A stretch of 64,000 nt of DNA from Trichosporon coremiiforme. Its lineage: Eukaryota > Basidiomycota > Tremellomycetes > Trichosporonales > Trichosporonaceae. The notes under the pieces are model-generated. The model was not told the origin of the DNA and made no database searches. It saw only the letters and a list, made by a program, of their open reading frames with translations. Below are positions 54,374 to 64,000 of the stretch, piece by piece. The position numbers and the translations under genes were made by a program. The DNA is taken from the NCBI GenBank assembly GCA_039545355.1, contig BCJJ01000008.1, positions 1,413,004 through 1,477,003 on the forward strand. Direction: 5' to 3'. Every line of letters begins with the position of its first letter. Within the stretch, counting starts at the first letter, position 1.

Positions 54374-54930
54374 AGCAGAGCGGCATAGAATGTATTTACG
54401 TCCGAGATACTGCAGAGCGACCGACTCAGTGAAAAGAAGTGTGCAAATAAACGCCCTCGGGGACCAAATAGAGCAGCTCGGCGTAGGAATGATGGCCGGA
54501 GTGCGCGATTATCGCTGATGGAATGCAGCCGGAGTCAAGCGAGCATTCGGAGCGGCGAACAGAGCACTAGCGTCAGCCTCATCTGTATCTCCTCCAGTCG
54601 TCCAGTCTTTCTCATCTGCCGTCCATTCAGCAGCTCTGCTATGCATTGCTCGATGCGACAGCGAAGTCGTGTATGCATGCAGACCTCGGTGTACATTGCC
54701 CAACCTCGGAGAGCTACCAATTAAACAGCGTGCAATGTCAGAGGGCGCATTTCCCGAGGCGGGGACCAGGGCTTCGTCCCCGAGTGAGGCGGACAAAGGG
54801 CGGGTCTCCGCACAGGTGACTCGCTAATTCCAATTCCTTACGGCTGCTCGCCGCACACCGACATCGGCGATCGCAAAATATCTCGGTCCGCTGCTTCCTC
54901 ATCACCCTTCCTTCCACTGATATTCCAAAC
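54374..54930. other. Intergenic, 5' flank of the ferredoxin gene
   Basis: No coding signal recognised between RPB3 and the ferredoxin gene. Confidence 0.5.
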
Positions 54931-55801
54931 ATGCTCCGACCATCACTCCTCCGCCAGGCCGCGCGCGCCGGCTCTCTCCTCCGCCTCGCCGCCCGTGCTG
55001 GCCCGTCCGTCGCGCGCCCCGCCGCTCTCCCCCTCCGCCTCTTCTCCTTCTCGGCTCGTGAGTTGCCTTACGACGGGAGAGTAACTAATGGCAGCGGCAC
55101 GACACGGCGAGATCAAGCGACCTGAGCCCGGAACGGGGTAGGTACTCCCATGCTGAGTCATGCCCGTCGAGCTAACATTCAGAATCAAGGTGAACTTTGT
55201 CGACTCGAAGGGCAACCCGATCAAGACGATCGAGGGCAACGAGGGCGACGACCTGCTCTCCCTTGCGCACGAGTACGATGTTGACCTGGAAGGTGCGTCG
55301 TCTGGTCATTCTGCCGGAGTGTCGGCTTTTTTCCGCTCAGAGCTGACAACAGGTGCTTGCGAGAGGTCCTGCGCGTGCTCAACATGCCATGTCATCCTGG
55401 ACCCGGAGTCTTTCGACAAGCTTCCCGAGGCCGACGACGAGGAGAACGACATGCTCGACCTGGCTTTCGGGCTTGAGGACACGTGAGTGATATTTTCCGT
55501 GCTGCGCTAAGCAGCACACATCTACTTCCCCTCTTCCGTACCCTTCCGGTCTCCCTCTCCATTTCTCTGGCGTCCGCCTGGCTCCTCGCGTCGTTCTTCG
55601 TCCACTCCTTTCTCGGACCTCGACGCTAGCTTACGGCCTCCGGGCGAGAACCAGAGCTATAATGACGAAGCGTAGCTAACCACCAGCTCGCGACTAGGCT
55701 GCCAGGTGCTCCTGACCAAGGACCTCGACGGCATCACCGCCCGCCTCCCCGCCGCGACGCGCAACATGTACGTCGACGGCGCCAAGGCGCGTACCCACTA
55801 A
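54931..55801 (+). CDS. YAH1: Mitochondrial [2Fe-2S] ferredoxin (adrenodoxin, YAH1)
   Basis: Exons 54931-55057, 55095-55137, 55183-55292, 55353-55482 and 55687-55801 give 174 residues. An Arg/Leu/Ala-rich leader without acidic residues (about 1-45) is a mitochondrial presequence. The ferredoxin domain has '[52 protein letters not shown]', where the C-x5-C-x2-C cluster ligands are visible, and '[22 protein letters not shown]' supplies the fourth Cys. '[25 protein letters not shown]' is diagnostic of adrenodoxin/Yah1. It passes electrons from ferredoxin reductase to Fe-S cluster assembly, heme A and ubiquinone synthesis in the matrix. All ligands are present. Intron 4 is 204 bases. Confidence 0.96.
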
Positions 55802-57024
55802 AATATGTCGGCTGTACGACGGTAGGAGATCTCACGGAGAACGGAGGCGCATGCATCGCTCAATTGTATACGAAGACCATGGTGGACACCTGTGCCGGAG
55901 GACTTAGAGAATGATGCTGAATCGACTTGAGGAAGGCTTTGACATGGCACGCAAAATCCTAAATGGCCAGCGCGCGCTGACTGAAGTTGCCTCTAGAACG
56001 CACGTCCTGCCTAGTGATACCGAGGCTGAGCTGACGGCAAACTGGCTGATTGACCACAGCACAAACTCGCGCGGACGACTTTGAGTCGATGTGAGGAGTG
56101 CTGGGCAGGTGCTCGCCCGCTCTGGAAATCCGTACCGTCCCTCCGACACGGTCCTACGGTCGGCACAGACCGAGCAGCAGAGCATAAAGCAAGCGACAAC
56201 ACCCAGGATCATCACTATCCTTTGTGGACGGAGGAAGCCAAGGAAGGCATGCCAGCAGCCGACACCATGCAGCAGTTTCTCTCCCTCCAACCGGACCGAA
56301 GACCGGGAGGAGGGCCAGACGCCGACTCCGGTCGACAATAGTGAGACGCTTCTTATCTCTAGATTCGGCAACTAGTCTTCTTCGATCGGGAGAGAGCCGT
56401 CAGCGCGACCGTCGGTATTCTAGTCTGTCGCCGGAATTGTGATCAGCTTCGATACATTGGGCCCCAGGCTCTGCATCGGCCCTCTGTCCGAACGGCCGAG
56501 TTCGGCACGGTGTGTCACCTGTACATGTTTGAGCTTGTCCCATAGCCGTAAGCGTACAACGCTTCAGCGCCTCATGCATTAGGCTGGGTGGGACACAACT
56601 CCACGGGTTAGAGCCTCGCAACAAGCGCCCGGGTTAACAATTCCGGCGCACCACCTTCCTCACCCTGGTTCCTATCGGGCATCTCCTGTAATGTTACACG
56701 TGGCGTTTCTAATACCCCTTCAATGGCGAATATACAAAGCTCAAATGTCCCATTAAGACACATGACATCATAAGGGCCGGGCTGGAAATCCGGTCGGATC
56801 CTGGTCCCCTTGGTGGCGACTGTGCTGGACGCGTCCATACTGCGTAAGTACGGAACACAAAAGTCAACATCTTGTCAGCAGACTGGCGCTGCACGTATCC
56901 GTTATGCCGGCGCCGTGCTGGGGCCGGGCTTCCTCGCGCTCCCTGTCGGTGTGCCGAGCACTTTTAGAACGGTAGTCATGAACGTTCTGTCTTTCTCTCC
57001 ATTCACCCAACGACCACGAACACC
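55802..57024. other. Intergenic, no gene seen
   Basis: About 1.2 kb with only short overlapping frames; no domain, tRNA or repeat recognised. Confidence 0.5.
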
Positions 57025-60000
57025 ATGATCAGATCACTGTCACGACCAACATCACGGGTGGTTCAGCTCCACCAGCGCGGCCAGAGGGGACTGTCGAGCA
57101 GCGCTGCCGCGCTCGCGACCCTGGGCATGCGTCGCGAGGACCCGCGCCGGGTGTGGGAGCGCCGCGCCCCTCTCACGCCAGACGCGATCCGAAGCCTGAT
57201 CAAGGACAACACTGTCGAGGTGGAGAGTTGCGAGCGGCGCTGTTTCCCCGACGAAGCTTATGAGGCTGTACGTCCTTCCCCCCCTCCAGAACTGACCCCA
57301 GGCGGGCGCCAAGATCGTCCCGAAGCTGAGCAACGCAGTCGACGTCGTGCTCGGCATCAAAGAGCCGCGGGTGCAGGATGTGGAGGAGCTGATTGCGCGA
57401 GACGACAAGAAGCGTACCTGGATGATGTTCTCGCACACTCACAAGGGACAGGTGAGTTGCCTCCGTGATCGGCGGTGAGTGCTGACTGAACAGCCGTACA
57501 ACACAGGCCTCCTTGCGACCTTCCTCCCTCCGACCAAGGGACAGACTCTTATCGACCACGAGCTCCTGACCGCACCGACGAAGGATGGCAAGCCCAAGCG
57601 CGTAGCCGCGTTCGGGTGGTATGCTGGAGGTGAGCTATCAGACGCTCTTGAGCTGACAGACAGCCGTCGGTGCCGGCGAAGGACTCAGCCTGACTGGTCT
57701 GGCTTTGCTCAAGCGCGGAATCGCCCACCCGCTCCTCCACCTTCCCCGCCCTTACACCTTCGGCTCGTTGGAGGAGTACAAGGCAGCGCTGAAGGCGACG
57801 GGCGAGGCGGCCAAGGCCGGCAAGCCGCTCGACAAAGAGGGACCCGTCGTGATCGGCCTGACTGGGTAAGCGATCCTCGTTTTCACAGCTAACGGACAGA
57901 GCCGGCAACGTCTCGACGGGCGCGAGGGACATGCTCGACGCGCTCGGCGTCGAATGGGTTGAGGCGAAGGACCTCCCAAACCTTCCTAACACATCTACCG
58001 TGAGCTGATGACCGCTCGGCGTGAGCTGACATCAGATCTACGCTTGCCAGATCCCGCCGGCTGCCTACTTTGAGCGCAAGGAGGGCGGCGGCTACAACCG
58101 TTCCGAGTATTACGCCAAGCCGGAGCTATACAAGAGCACGTTTGACGAGAAGGTGTGTCTTCCCCAGCTGTTTGCTGTCTTCTCTAGCTGACCACCCCCA
58201 GATCGCGCCCTACATCACCACCCTGATTCACGGCGCAGGCTGGTCCGCGGGATATCCCAGGATCATGAGCAACGTGCAGACCGACGCGTTCATCAAGGCT
58301 CACGGCGGGGCGCAGAAGCTGATCGGGCTCCAGGACGTCAGCTGCGACATTGAGGTAAGCTGAGTGTTTCGGCAGTAGCTGACAGCAGGGTGCGCTCGAG
58401 TTCATGAACAAGTCGACGACCATTGACGAGCCGTACTTTGACGGTCCTGGGGGCATGCTGATCGGCTCGACCGACATTCTCCCGACCGAGCTCCGTAAGT
58501 TCGGCCACCTTCTCTCTCCACAGCTTTCGGCTATTAGTTGTATAGCTAACTCTCCAGCGGCCGACGCCTCGGGTCACTTCTCGAAGCACCTGTTCCCGTA
58601 CGTCGAGCGCACACTGCAGCACTACGACGGGAAGGGCAAGCTCGGTGACGAGATCGACAAGACGCTCGCGCGCGCGATGATTGTCGAAGACGGCGAGCTG
58701 CAGAAACCCCACGACTGGCTCGAGAAGAATGTCCGCAACTGGAAGAAGGCAGCCCCGGGCGGCGGATGCCAGAAGAAGCGCGTGTTGCTGCTTGGCAGTG
58801 GACTTGTCGCGGGTCCCGCCGTCGATGTCTTCCTCGCCCGGCCTGATGTCAGCCTCGTCATTGGTAAGCTAGCACTATCGCGCAGTGAGCTGATACGCAG
58901 CGAGCAACAATGCCGTCGAAGCCAAGGCGCTCGCGAGGGACAGGGATAATGTGACCACGGCCATGCTCGACATCAGCGATGAGCAGGCGCTGAGCCAGGC
59001 CGTCTCCGCTGCCGATGTGGTCGTCTCGCTCCTGCCCGCCCCAATGCACCCCCAGGTCGCGAAACACTGCATCTCGCACGGCAAGCATCTCGTGACGGCC
59101 TCCTACGTCTCGCCCGAGATGAAGGCTCTGGCGAAAGAGTAAGCTTTCTGGTCCTCGTTGACAGCTAACGCCCAGCGCGGAAGCCCGTGACGTCCTCCTC
59201 CTCGGCGAGTGTGGCCTCGACCCCGGAATTGACTCTATGTAAGCTGACTCGAGTTGTGCGCAACTGACATCCAGGGCCGCGATGCGGATCATGGAGCGTG
59301 TCCAGCGTGAGGGCAAGCGCGTGACCTCCTTCGTGTCCTGGTGTGGCGGGCTGCCGGAGCCGTCGGCGTCAAACGTGCCGCTGGCGTACAAGTTCTCCTG
59401 GTCGCCCCGGGCTGTCCTGACCGCGTCCCAGAACGACGCGCACTACAAGCTGGACGGGGTCACGCACACCGTTTCGGGGGACCAGCTGCTCGCGAAACAC
59501 TTCCCGAACGTGGACCTCTGGAAGGGCCTGAAGCTCGAGGGACTCGCGAACCGCGACTCGATGCCGTATGCGGCCAAGTACGGCTTGGGGCCCGTTGAAG
59601 GTCTCACGGACCTGTACCGCGGCACACTGAGGTATCAGGGTTTCTCGAGGCTGATGGACGCGTTCCGACGCCTGGGGCTCATCTCGCAGTCACAGCTTAG
59701 TGCGCCCGTCGAGTCATGGCCGGCGCTCCTCGCTGCGTCCATGAGCGCAGCGACCGGCGAGAAGGTCAGCGAGAAGGACCTTGTCCCCGCCATCCGCAGC
59801 CTTCTGGGCAACGACGCAGACAATACGCTCGACGCACTCAAATACTTCTCCCTCCTTCCCGAGGCCCTCTCCAACGCACCGGTGCTGCCCCGTGCCCAGG
59901 CGCCGATTGACTACTTCGCGAGCCTGCTCGCCAACAAGCTGGCGTACAAGCCCGGAGAACACGACACGTGTCTCCTGTACCACGGCTTCAAGGTGTTGCC

Positions 60001-60244
60001 CAAGGACGCGCCAGAGGGCACGCCCGAGCAGAGCGTCACGGCCAGCTTGCTGTGCACCGGCAACGAGAAGGCGAGCTCGATGGCGACCACTGTCGGGTGC
60101 ACGCTCGCCTTCGCAGCTTTGAGGGTCGCGGACGGAAAGGTCGACGCACGCGGAGTGCAGGGGCCGTATTCCAAGGACGTCTGGTCGGGCGTGCTTGATG
60201 AGTTGGCCCATATCGGCGTAGAGGTCAAGGAGACGTGGGCATAA
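57025..60244 (+). CDS. Bifunctional lysine-ketoglutarate reductase / saccharopine dehydrogenase (AASS-like)
   Basis: Twelve exons: 57025-57267, 57302-57451, 57494-57629, 57664-57865, 57900-57999, 58036-58152, 58202-58354, 58389-58494, 58558-58863, 58901-59138, 59176-59238 and 59275-60244. They give 927 residues, essentially the length of animal AASS. An Arg/Ser-rich mitochondrial leader (1-30) precedes the LKR half: 'MRREDPRRVWERRAPLTPDAI', 'MMFSHTHKGQ', 'RVAAFGWYAG', 'GLTGAGNVSTGARDMLDAL', 'IAPYITTLIHG' and 'IEGALEFMNKSTTIDEPYF'. The SDH half (from about 490) has the Rossmann 'VLLLGSGLVAGPAV', 'SLLPAPMHPQVAKHCI', 'VTASYVSPEMKAL', 'GECGLDPGIDSMAAM', 'WCGGLPEPSASNVPLAYKFSWSP' and 'GPYSKDVW'. 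It converts lysine plus 2-oxoglutarate via saccharopine to aminoadipate semialdehyde and glutamate. Fungal lysine synthesis classically uses separate Lys1 and Lys9, so this fusion with a mitochondrial leader points to catabolism (inference). Confidence 0.95.
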
Positions 60245-60385
60245 GTCCGAGCCCGCCAGGACGAGGACGAGCCCCACCACACGCCTGCCATCAGAAGAGA
60301 GGAGGACATAGCTAGAAGTGCAACTTGTACATAATAGAACGCATCAGCATGAATCAATGCAAAAGTGACATCTAACGTCGTACAA

Positions 60386-62396
60386 CTACATCTGGCCGAG
60401 AGGCCATTCAGAGATGAGATCAGCATACCACCGCCCACCCCTTGCCTGGTCATCTCGGACTATGCCTCCCTTCCGCGCCGCGAGTTCCGTCAATTCCTCG
60501 CCCAGGCCCAGGGGGACGCCTTCCATCGCACAGATCTCGAGCGGACTGAGGCCCACCAGACCCAGTACCTCCTCCGTCCTCTCCTCTACTTCCTCCAGAA
60601 CTTCCTCGGGAGTCGGAGGGGAGGGTTCTTGTCGAAGACGGTGAATGAGTCTTCGTCGCCAGGCCTCCGGGTCGTAATTAGGCGCGTAGAGAACGAGAAG
60701 ACCAGAGGGAAGCTGCATCTTGCGAATCGTCGGCCTCGTATGATGCGGCAGGAGGTCGAGCAGAAGCGTCAAGGTAGACGGGGGCAGGAGCGCAAGGCCA
60801 CGGACACGCATCCAGACTCCCCACACCGTGTCGAGCGCGAGCACGCCGTGTCCCGGTTCCAACATGAGTCCCGTCTTGCCCTTCGCGCCTCCCCCAGTCA
60901 AGAGCGCGCCCAGTTCCCGTGCCAGGCCGTCCAGATACGCCCGCTCGTCCTTGACCATGTCGCTGGTCAAGGCTGGGGCGGGGAGTCCCATCTTGACGAG
61001 GGAGGAGCGGACAAGGGTTTCTTCTTCCTCTGTTCCGTGACCCGCTGCGGCGAGCTTGGCTTCCAGGCTCTGGGCCAGGGACACCATCTCCCCCGCGCGC
61101 ACCATCATGACTTCGAGATCACGGAAGGCAGACTGCACGTGCCCATCGGCTTGCCGTGCCGAGAGAGTTATGTTGCGCATGATTGCGTCTGAGGTCAGCT
61201 CTGTTCGGTCACATTTTAGAGCTGCTAAGAACGGGGGAGAGGATATGGGTGTGAGAGTACGTACCGATACCAGCACCGCTCTTGTCCCCGTCCTTTGTCA
61301 CTGTTGAGGCAGGGACGCGTTCCCAAGCCTTATCCCCTAGCACACCTTTCAGGCGCTTATACGCGTCCGCAGCCCCGCCTTTCCTGAACGACAGGCGCAC
61401 GACATCATGTTTCTCCCCACTCTCGCCGTCCCCTCCAGTCCCGCTGCCGTTCGTCGTCGACGTCGTTCGGCGGCGCAACGGCGTCCCGCAGATCTCGCAC
61501 TGGGACATGCTCGGATGGTTCAGGAATGTGCAAGCGGGGCAGGCTATTTGCTTCCCTTTTTCCTCCCTTGCTGTTGCTGGTGTACCTGCTCCTGCAGTTG
61601 ATGCTGGCGTTCCGGCGCGAGCAGGTGTAGGCGCAATAGAGCTCGGCGCCGGCGTGCCCGTCCGACTGGTCTCTGATCCCACCGGCGTGAGTGTCCGTCC
61701 AACACTCCATCCCACCCCGCACAGCGCACACTTTGACTCCGGGCCGAGCGTCACGCCCGCAGGCAGAGGGTTCGCGAACCCGCACACGCCGCACGTCCAG
61801 CTTCCCACTTCGGCGGGGCTCTCCCTCCCTGTCTCGGGTTCCAACTCCGGAACGGCGGAGGCCGATTTGGATACGGGCCCTCGGCCTAGGTACAGTGTGA
61901 TCTTGGGGGAGGAGCGCATGAAGCCCGTGTAGAATTCAGTTTGTCGGACGGAGCTGAGAGGTGCTTGTAGCGGCAGGGCGTTGGGTGAGGAGGTGTCGGG
62001 GACTAGGAGCAGGCGGTGCGTCGTCAGGTGGAAGGTTAGGGATTGATAGGTGCCGACTTTGGAGTTGCTGTCGTCAGCCTAGCTACCTCCTCAACAGCTC
62101 GTGCGACGCCGAGCTGCGTTGCCTCCCCTCCCTTTCCCTCTCGGACAGATAAGAATCCGCTCGCACTGGTGCTCGCGCCTGTAGAGAGAGCAGAAGAAGA
62201 CATCGAGAAGAGGGAGCATGGGGAGTAGACTTGCTCGCTCCGCTCGCAAGCAGACTCACCCCTCATATAACCCCACGCCCTCCCAGCCGCCGATCCACGC
62301 CTCGCTGCCGGACAGGCCGAGTCCTTCGACACCCGGGCCAGACACAGACAGGCGCGACCAGTACTGCGCGCTGAGGCCGGGGGGCAGGCCGGCCAT
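60386..62396 (-). CDS. VPS36: ESCRT-II subunit VPS36 with two NZF fingers
   Basis: Exons 62396-62260, 62067-61265 and 61188-60386 give 580 residues. An N-terminal GLUE domain (PH-like; 'TFHLTTHRLLLVPD', 'TGFMRSSPKITLYLG') is interrupted by two zinc fingers of NZF type: 'WTCGVCGFANP...KCALCG' and 'IACPACTFLNHPSMSQCEICG'. That is the arrangement of yeast Vps36 and differs from animal EAP45. The GLUE domain resumes ('RLSFRKGGAADAYKRL') and is followed by the EAP30 winged-helix part ('FRDLEVMMVRAGEMVSLAQSLEAKL', 'VWGVWMRVRGLALLPPSTLTLLLDLLP'). VPS36 binds phosphoinositide and ubiquitin and carries ESCRT-II into multivesicular-body sorting. Both zinc fingers have four Cys. It converges with the AASS-like gene. 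Confidence 0.93.
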
Positions 62397-62902
62397 GTCG
62401 TATGGTTTCTCTCACTGTTGTCGGGGTGTGAGAAGGGATGTGAGTTGATGATGTGGGATGGGGAAGGCGGGATGAGGTGGTAGGCAGTTGGGGGTTGGGT
62501 GATGGAGACGCCTGGTGGAGGTTGGGACGGTCACGCGTCATCAGCGCTGGTGCCCTGGTTGATCGCTTCACCGCATCTCTGGCACCCAACACGACACTAT
62601 ACGGCCAACACATCGGCCAGCAGATTGGATTCTCTGCTTTCACTGGCTGACATGATCGCGCACTTCAAGGTGATTGTGCTATGCAGACTACTCCTAACAC
62701 GCTTCTCTCGAGTACCTGCACTGAACTCAATACTCTCCTCTCCGTGCTCTCCCTGTTTTGCTCCACCACGGTACTCCAACTTCATCCCGGCTCACTACCG
62801 CTGCGCGGTAGTTTCGCTTGCAGTTGACACCTATGCATCACGTTTTGTTTTACTTCCGAGATCCAATCTTCATGAGACCTTCAGACAAACTGAGCGACGC
62901 GC
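62397..62902. other. Intergenic between VPS36 and IF1
   Basis: Promoter side of VPS36 and 3' flank of IF1; no gene or repeat seen. Confidence 0.5.
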
Positions 62903-63772
62903 TTAGTGGGCCTTGTCGCCGTTGGCCGCCATGCGCTGCTTCTGGGCCTCGACCTCCTTGTTGGCGGCGTCGGCCTTCTCCTTGAGCTTGCGGAGCTTCT
63001 CCTTCTCGAGGTCGCGGATGTACTGGCCCTCCTGGGCCTGCTCGCGCTCACTGGTTGTTAGCGGAATCCGCCACGAGCTCGCATCAGGCGAGCCAGGGAG
63101 GGGGAGGGGGGACTGCGTGCACTGGACGCTGCCAGGGCGTCGTCCATTTAGCGACCTCTCGATGACTGACTGGGACGTCCACTGACATTCACTGCAGATG
63201 ACAGACAAGACGCCCGCCAGATCGATACAGCGGCGACCGAGACGATCTGTCGACTGTCGACTGTAGAGCGCAGGGCACACTACGTCACCTCCCTCCGCCC
63301 GATATTCTACTCACGAGAAACCCTTCGAGCGGGCAGTGGCACCGGCAGAGCCGCTGACAACGCCGTCAGAGTAGGCGCGGGTGAACTGGAAGTATGTTTC
63401 CATTGCGATGAGTGAGGGAGTAGTCGCAGATTAAGGGGAATGGCGTCAGCACAGATAAACGGAGTAAGAGTGGGTGGATGCCATGCCGAGATTGGGCCGG
63501 CGCTGCGCAAGCGTCACAAGTGTCACGAGCGTCACTCGGGAATCGGGAATCGGCACGGCGAGACTACGGCTGCACTGCAACACGTCGATGCAACAATGCG
63601 GCAATGCGACAGCCGTAGACCTCGATCCGCGATCCTCCTCCTTCAGACATCCCGCTGGACTCCGAAGTCGATGCAGCAAGTCCTGCAGCAAGTAGGCAGT
63701 GCGGCACACCCATCGGGGCCTACTCACAGCGACGCGGTTAGCGTTAGCGGCACGGGCAGCGAGGCGGAACAT
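62903..63772 (-). CDS. INH1: Mitochondrial ATP synthase inhibitor IF1 (INH1-like)
   Basis: Exons 63772-63728, 63385-63315 and 63050-62903 give 87 residues, normal for the family. The N-terminus MFRLAARAANANRVA is a short Arg/Ala presequence. Then 'YSDGVVSGSAGATARSKGFSEREQAQEGQYIRDLEKEKLRKLKEK' matches the inhibitory segment of IF1 (G-x-GA..., F-x-x-RE-x-A-x-E-x-x-Y-x-R-x-x-E-x-E-x-L), and the rest is a Lys/Glu/Ala coiled coil used for dimerisation. IF1 blocks reverse ATP hydrolysis by F1 when the matrix acidifies. The two introns (342 and 264 bases) are far longer than the coding exons, and intron 1 lacks an obvious CTGAC branch site close to its acceptor, so that junction is the least certain. 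Confidence 0.85.
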
Positions 63773-64000
63773 TGTTGTTGATGTGTTGGTAGTTGAGAAA
63801 GAGAAGAAGATGAGAGAACGGCGCTCCTTTGTTCGTGACTGGCCCGGCAAGCGCTGGGTAGGAGTGGGAGACCACCCCCGTACGCTGGACGGCACCGGAT
63901 TCTTCCGTCATAGCCTGGCGGGGATCATTGCCGGACATATAGCCATGACGTAAAGTGGCACCTCCACCGCACATCAGTCTCGCACCGAGTTGGGTGCGAA
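63773..64000. other. Right edge, upstream of IF1
   Basis: 5' flank of IF1; no further gene can be recognised before the window ends. Confidence 0.5.

Noticed and set aside
1..64000. Secondary-metabolite cluster, defence system, CRISPR array or transposon
   Set aside because: No adjacent pathway enzymes, no repeat-spacer arrays, no transposase or reverse transcriptase motifs and no terminal inverted repeats were seen on either strand.

Overview
The window is nuclear DNA of a basidiomycete yeast, most likely a tremellomycete of the Trichosporonales type. The taxonomic placement is an inference. It rests on high GC content with G/C-rich third codon positions, and on very short GT-AG introns (mostly 32-60 bases) with GTGAGT or GTAAGC donors and a CTGAC or CTAAC branch site just before the acceptor. 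F-box-like genes and a mitochondrial ferredoxin of eukaryotic type fit. I see no bacterial-type operon, phage, CRISPR array or clear transposon. Twenty-four protein genes (one running off the left edge, one interrupted) and three intron-containing tRNA genes can be supported. All splice models were built by hand from frame continuity.

Layout: 1-7.6 kb holds a PPP1R37-like leucine-rich-repeat protein, ARPC1 of the Arp2/3 complex and an unknown membrane-type protein. A small secreted orphan lies at 8.4-9.0 kb. At 10.9-14.4 kb a DNA polymerase X (Pol lambda/Pol4 type) diverges from an EIF1AD-like RNA-binding protein, followed by a three-unit degenerate tandem repeat (14.6-15.1 kb). At 16-27 kb are ELP3, TAF9, a class A J-protein, a Gyp5-like TBC Rab-GAP and an aromatic-L-amino-acid decarboxylase. 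27-30.8 kb is gene-poor, with one tRNA-Pro(AGG). At 30.8-40.8 kb are an Apq12-like membrane protein, ALKBH6, tRNA-Ile(AAT), an alginate-lyase-fold protein and PAM16.

A second tRNA-Pro(AGG), identical to the first but inverted, sits at 41.3 kb. Beyond it are an F-box-like gene broken by two in-frame TAG codons, a secreted CON-13-like zincin, a kinesin-6, an F-box-like protein with a huge acidic insert, RPB3, mitochondrial ferredoxin, a fused lysine-ketoglutarate reductase/saccharopine dehydrogenase, ESCRT-II VPS36 and the ATP synthase inhibitor IF1.

Most genes are unrelated housekeeping functions in divergent or convergent pairs; there is no obvious biosynthetic cluster. Several are mitochondrial (PAM16, ferredoxin, AASS, IF1). 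The points most worth a second look are the animal/plant-style bifunctional AASS in a fungus, the inverted identical tRNA-Pro pair, the doubly TAG-interrupted F-box gene, start codons split or isolated by introns, a hydrophobic leader lying upstream of the first ATG of the alginate-lyase-like gene, and overlapping frames at the kinesin N-terminus.
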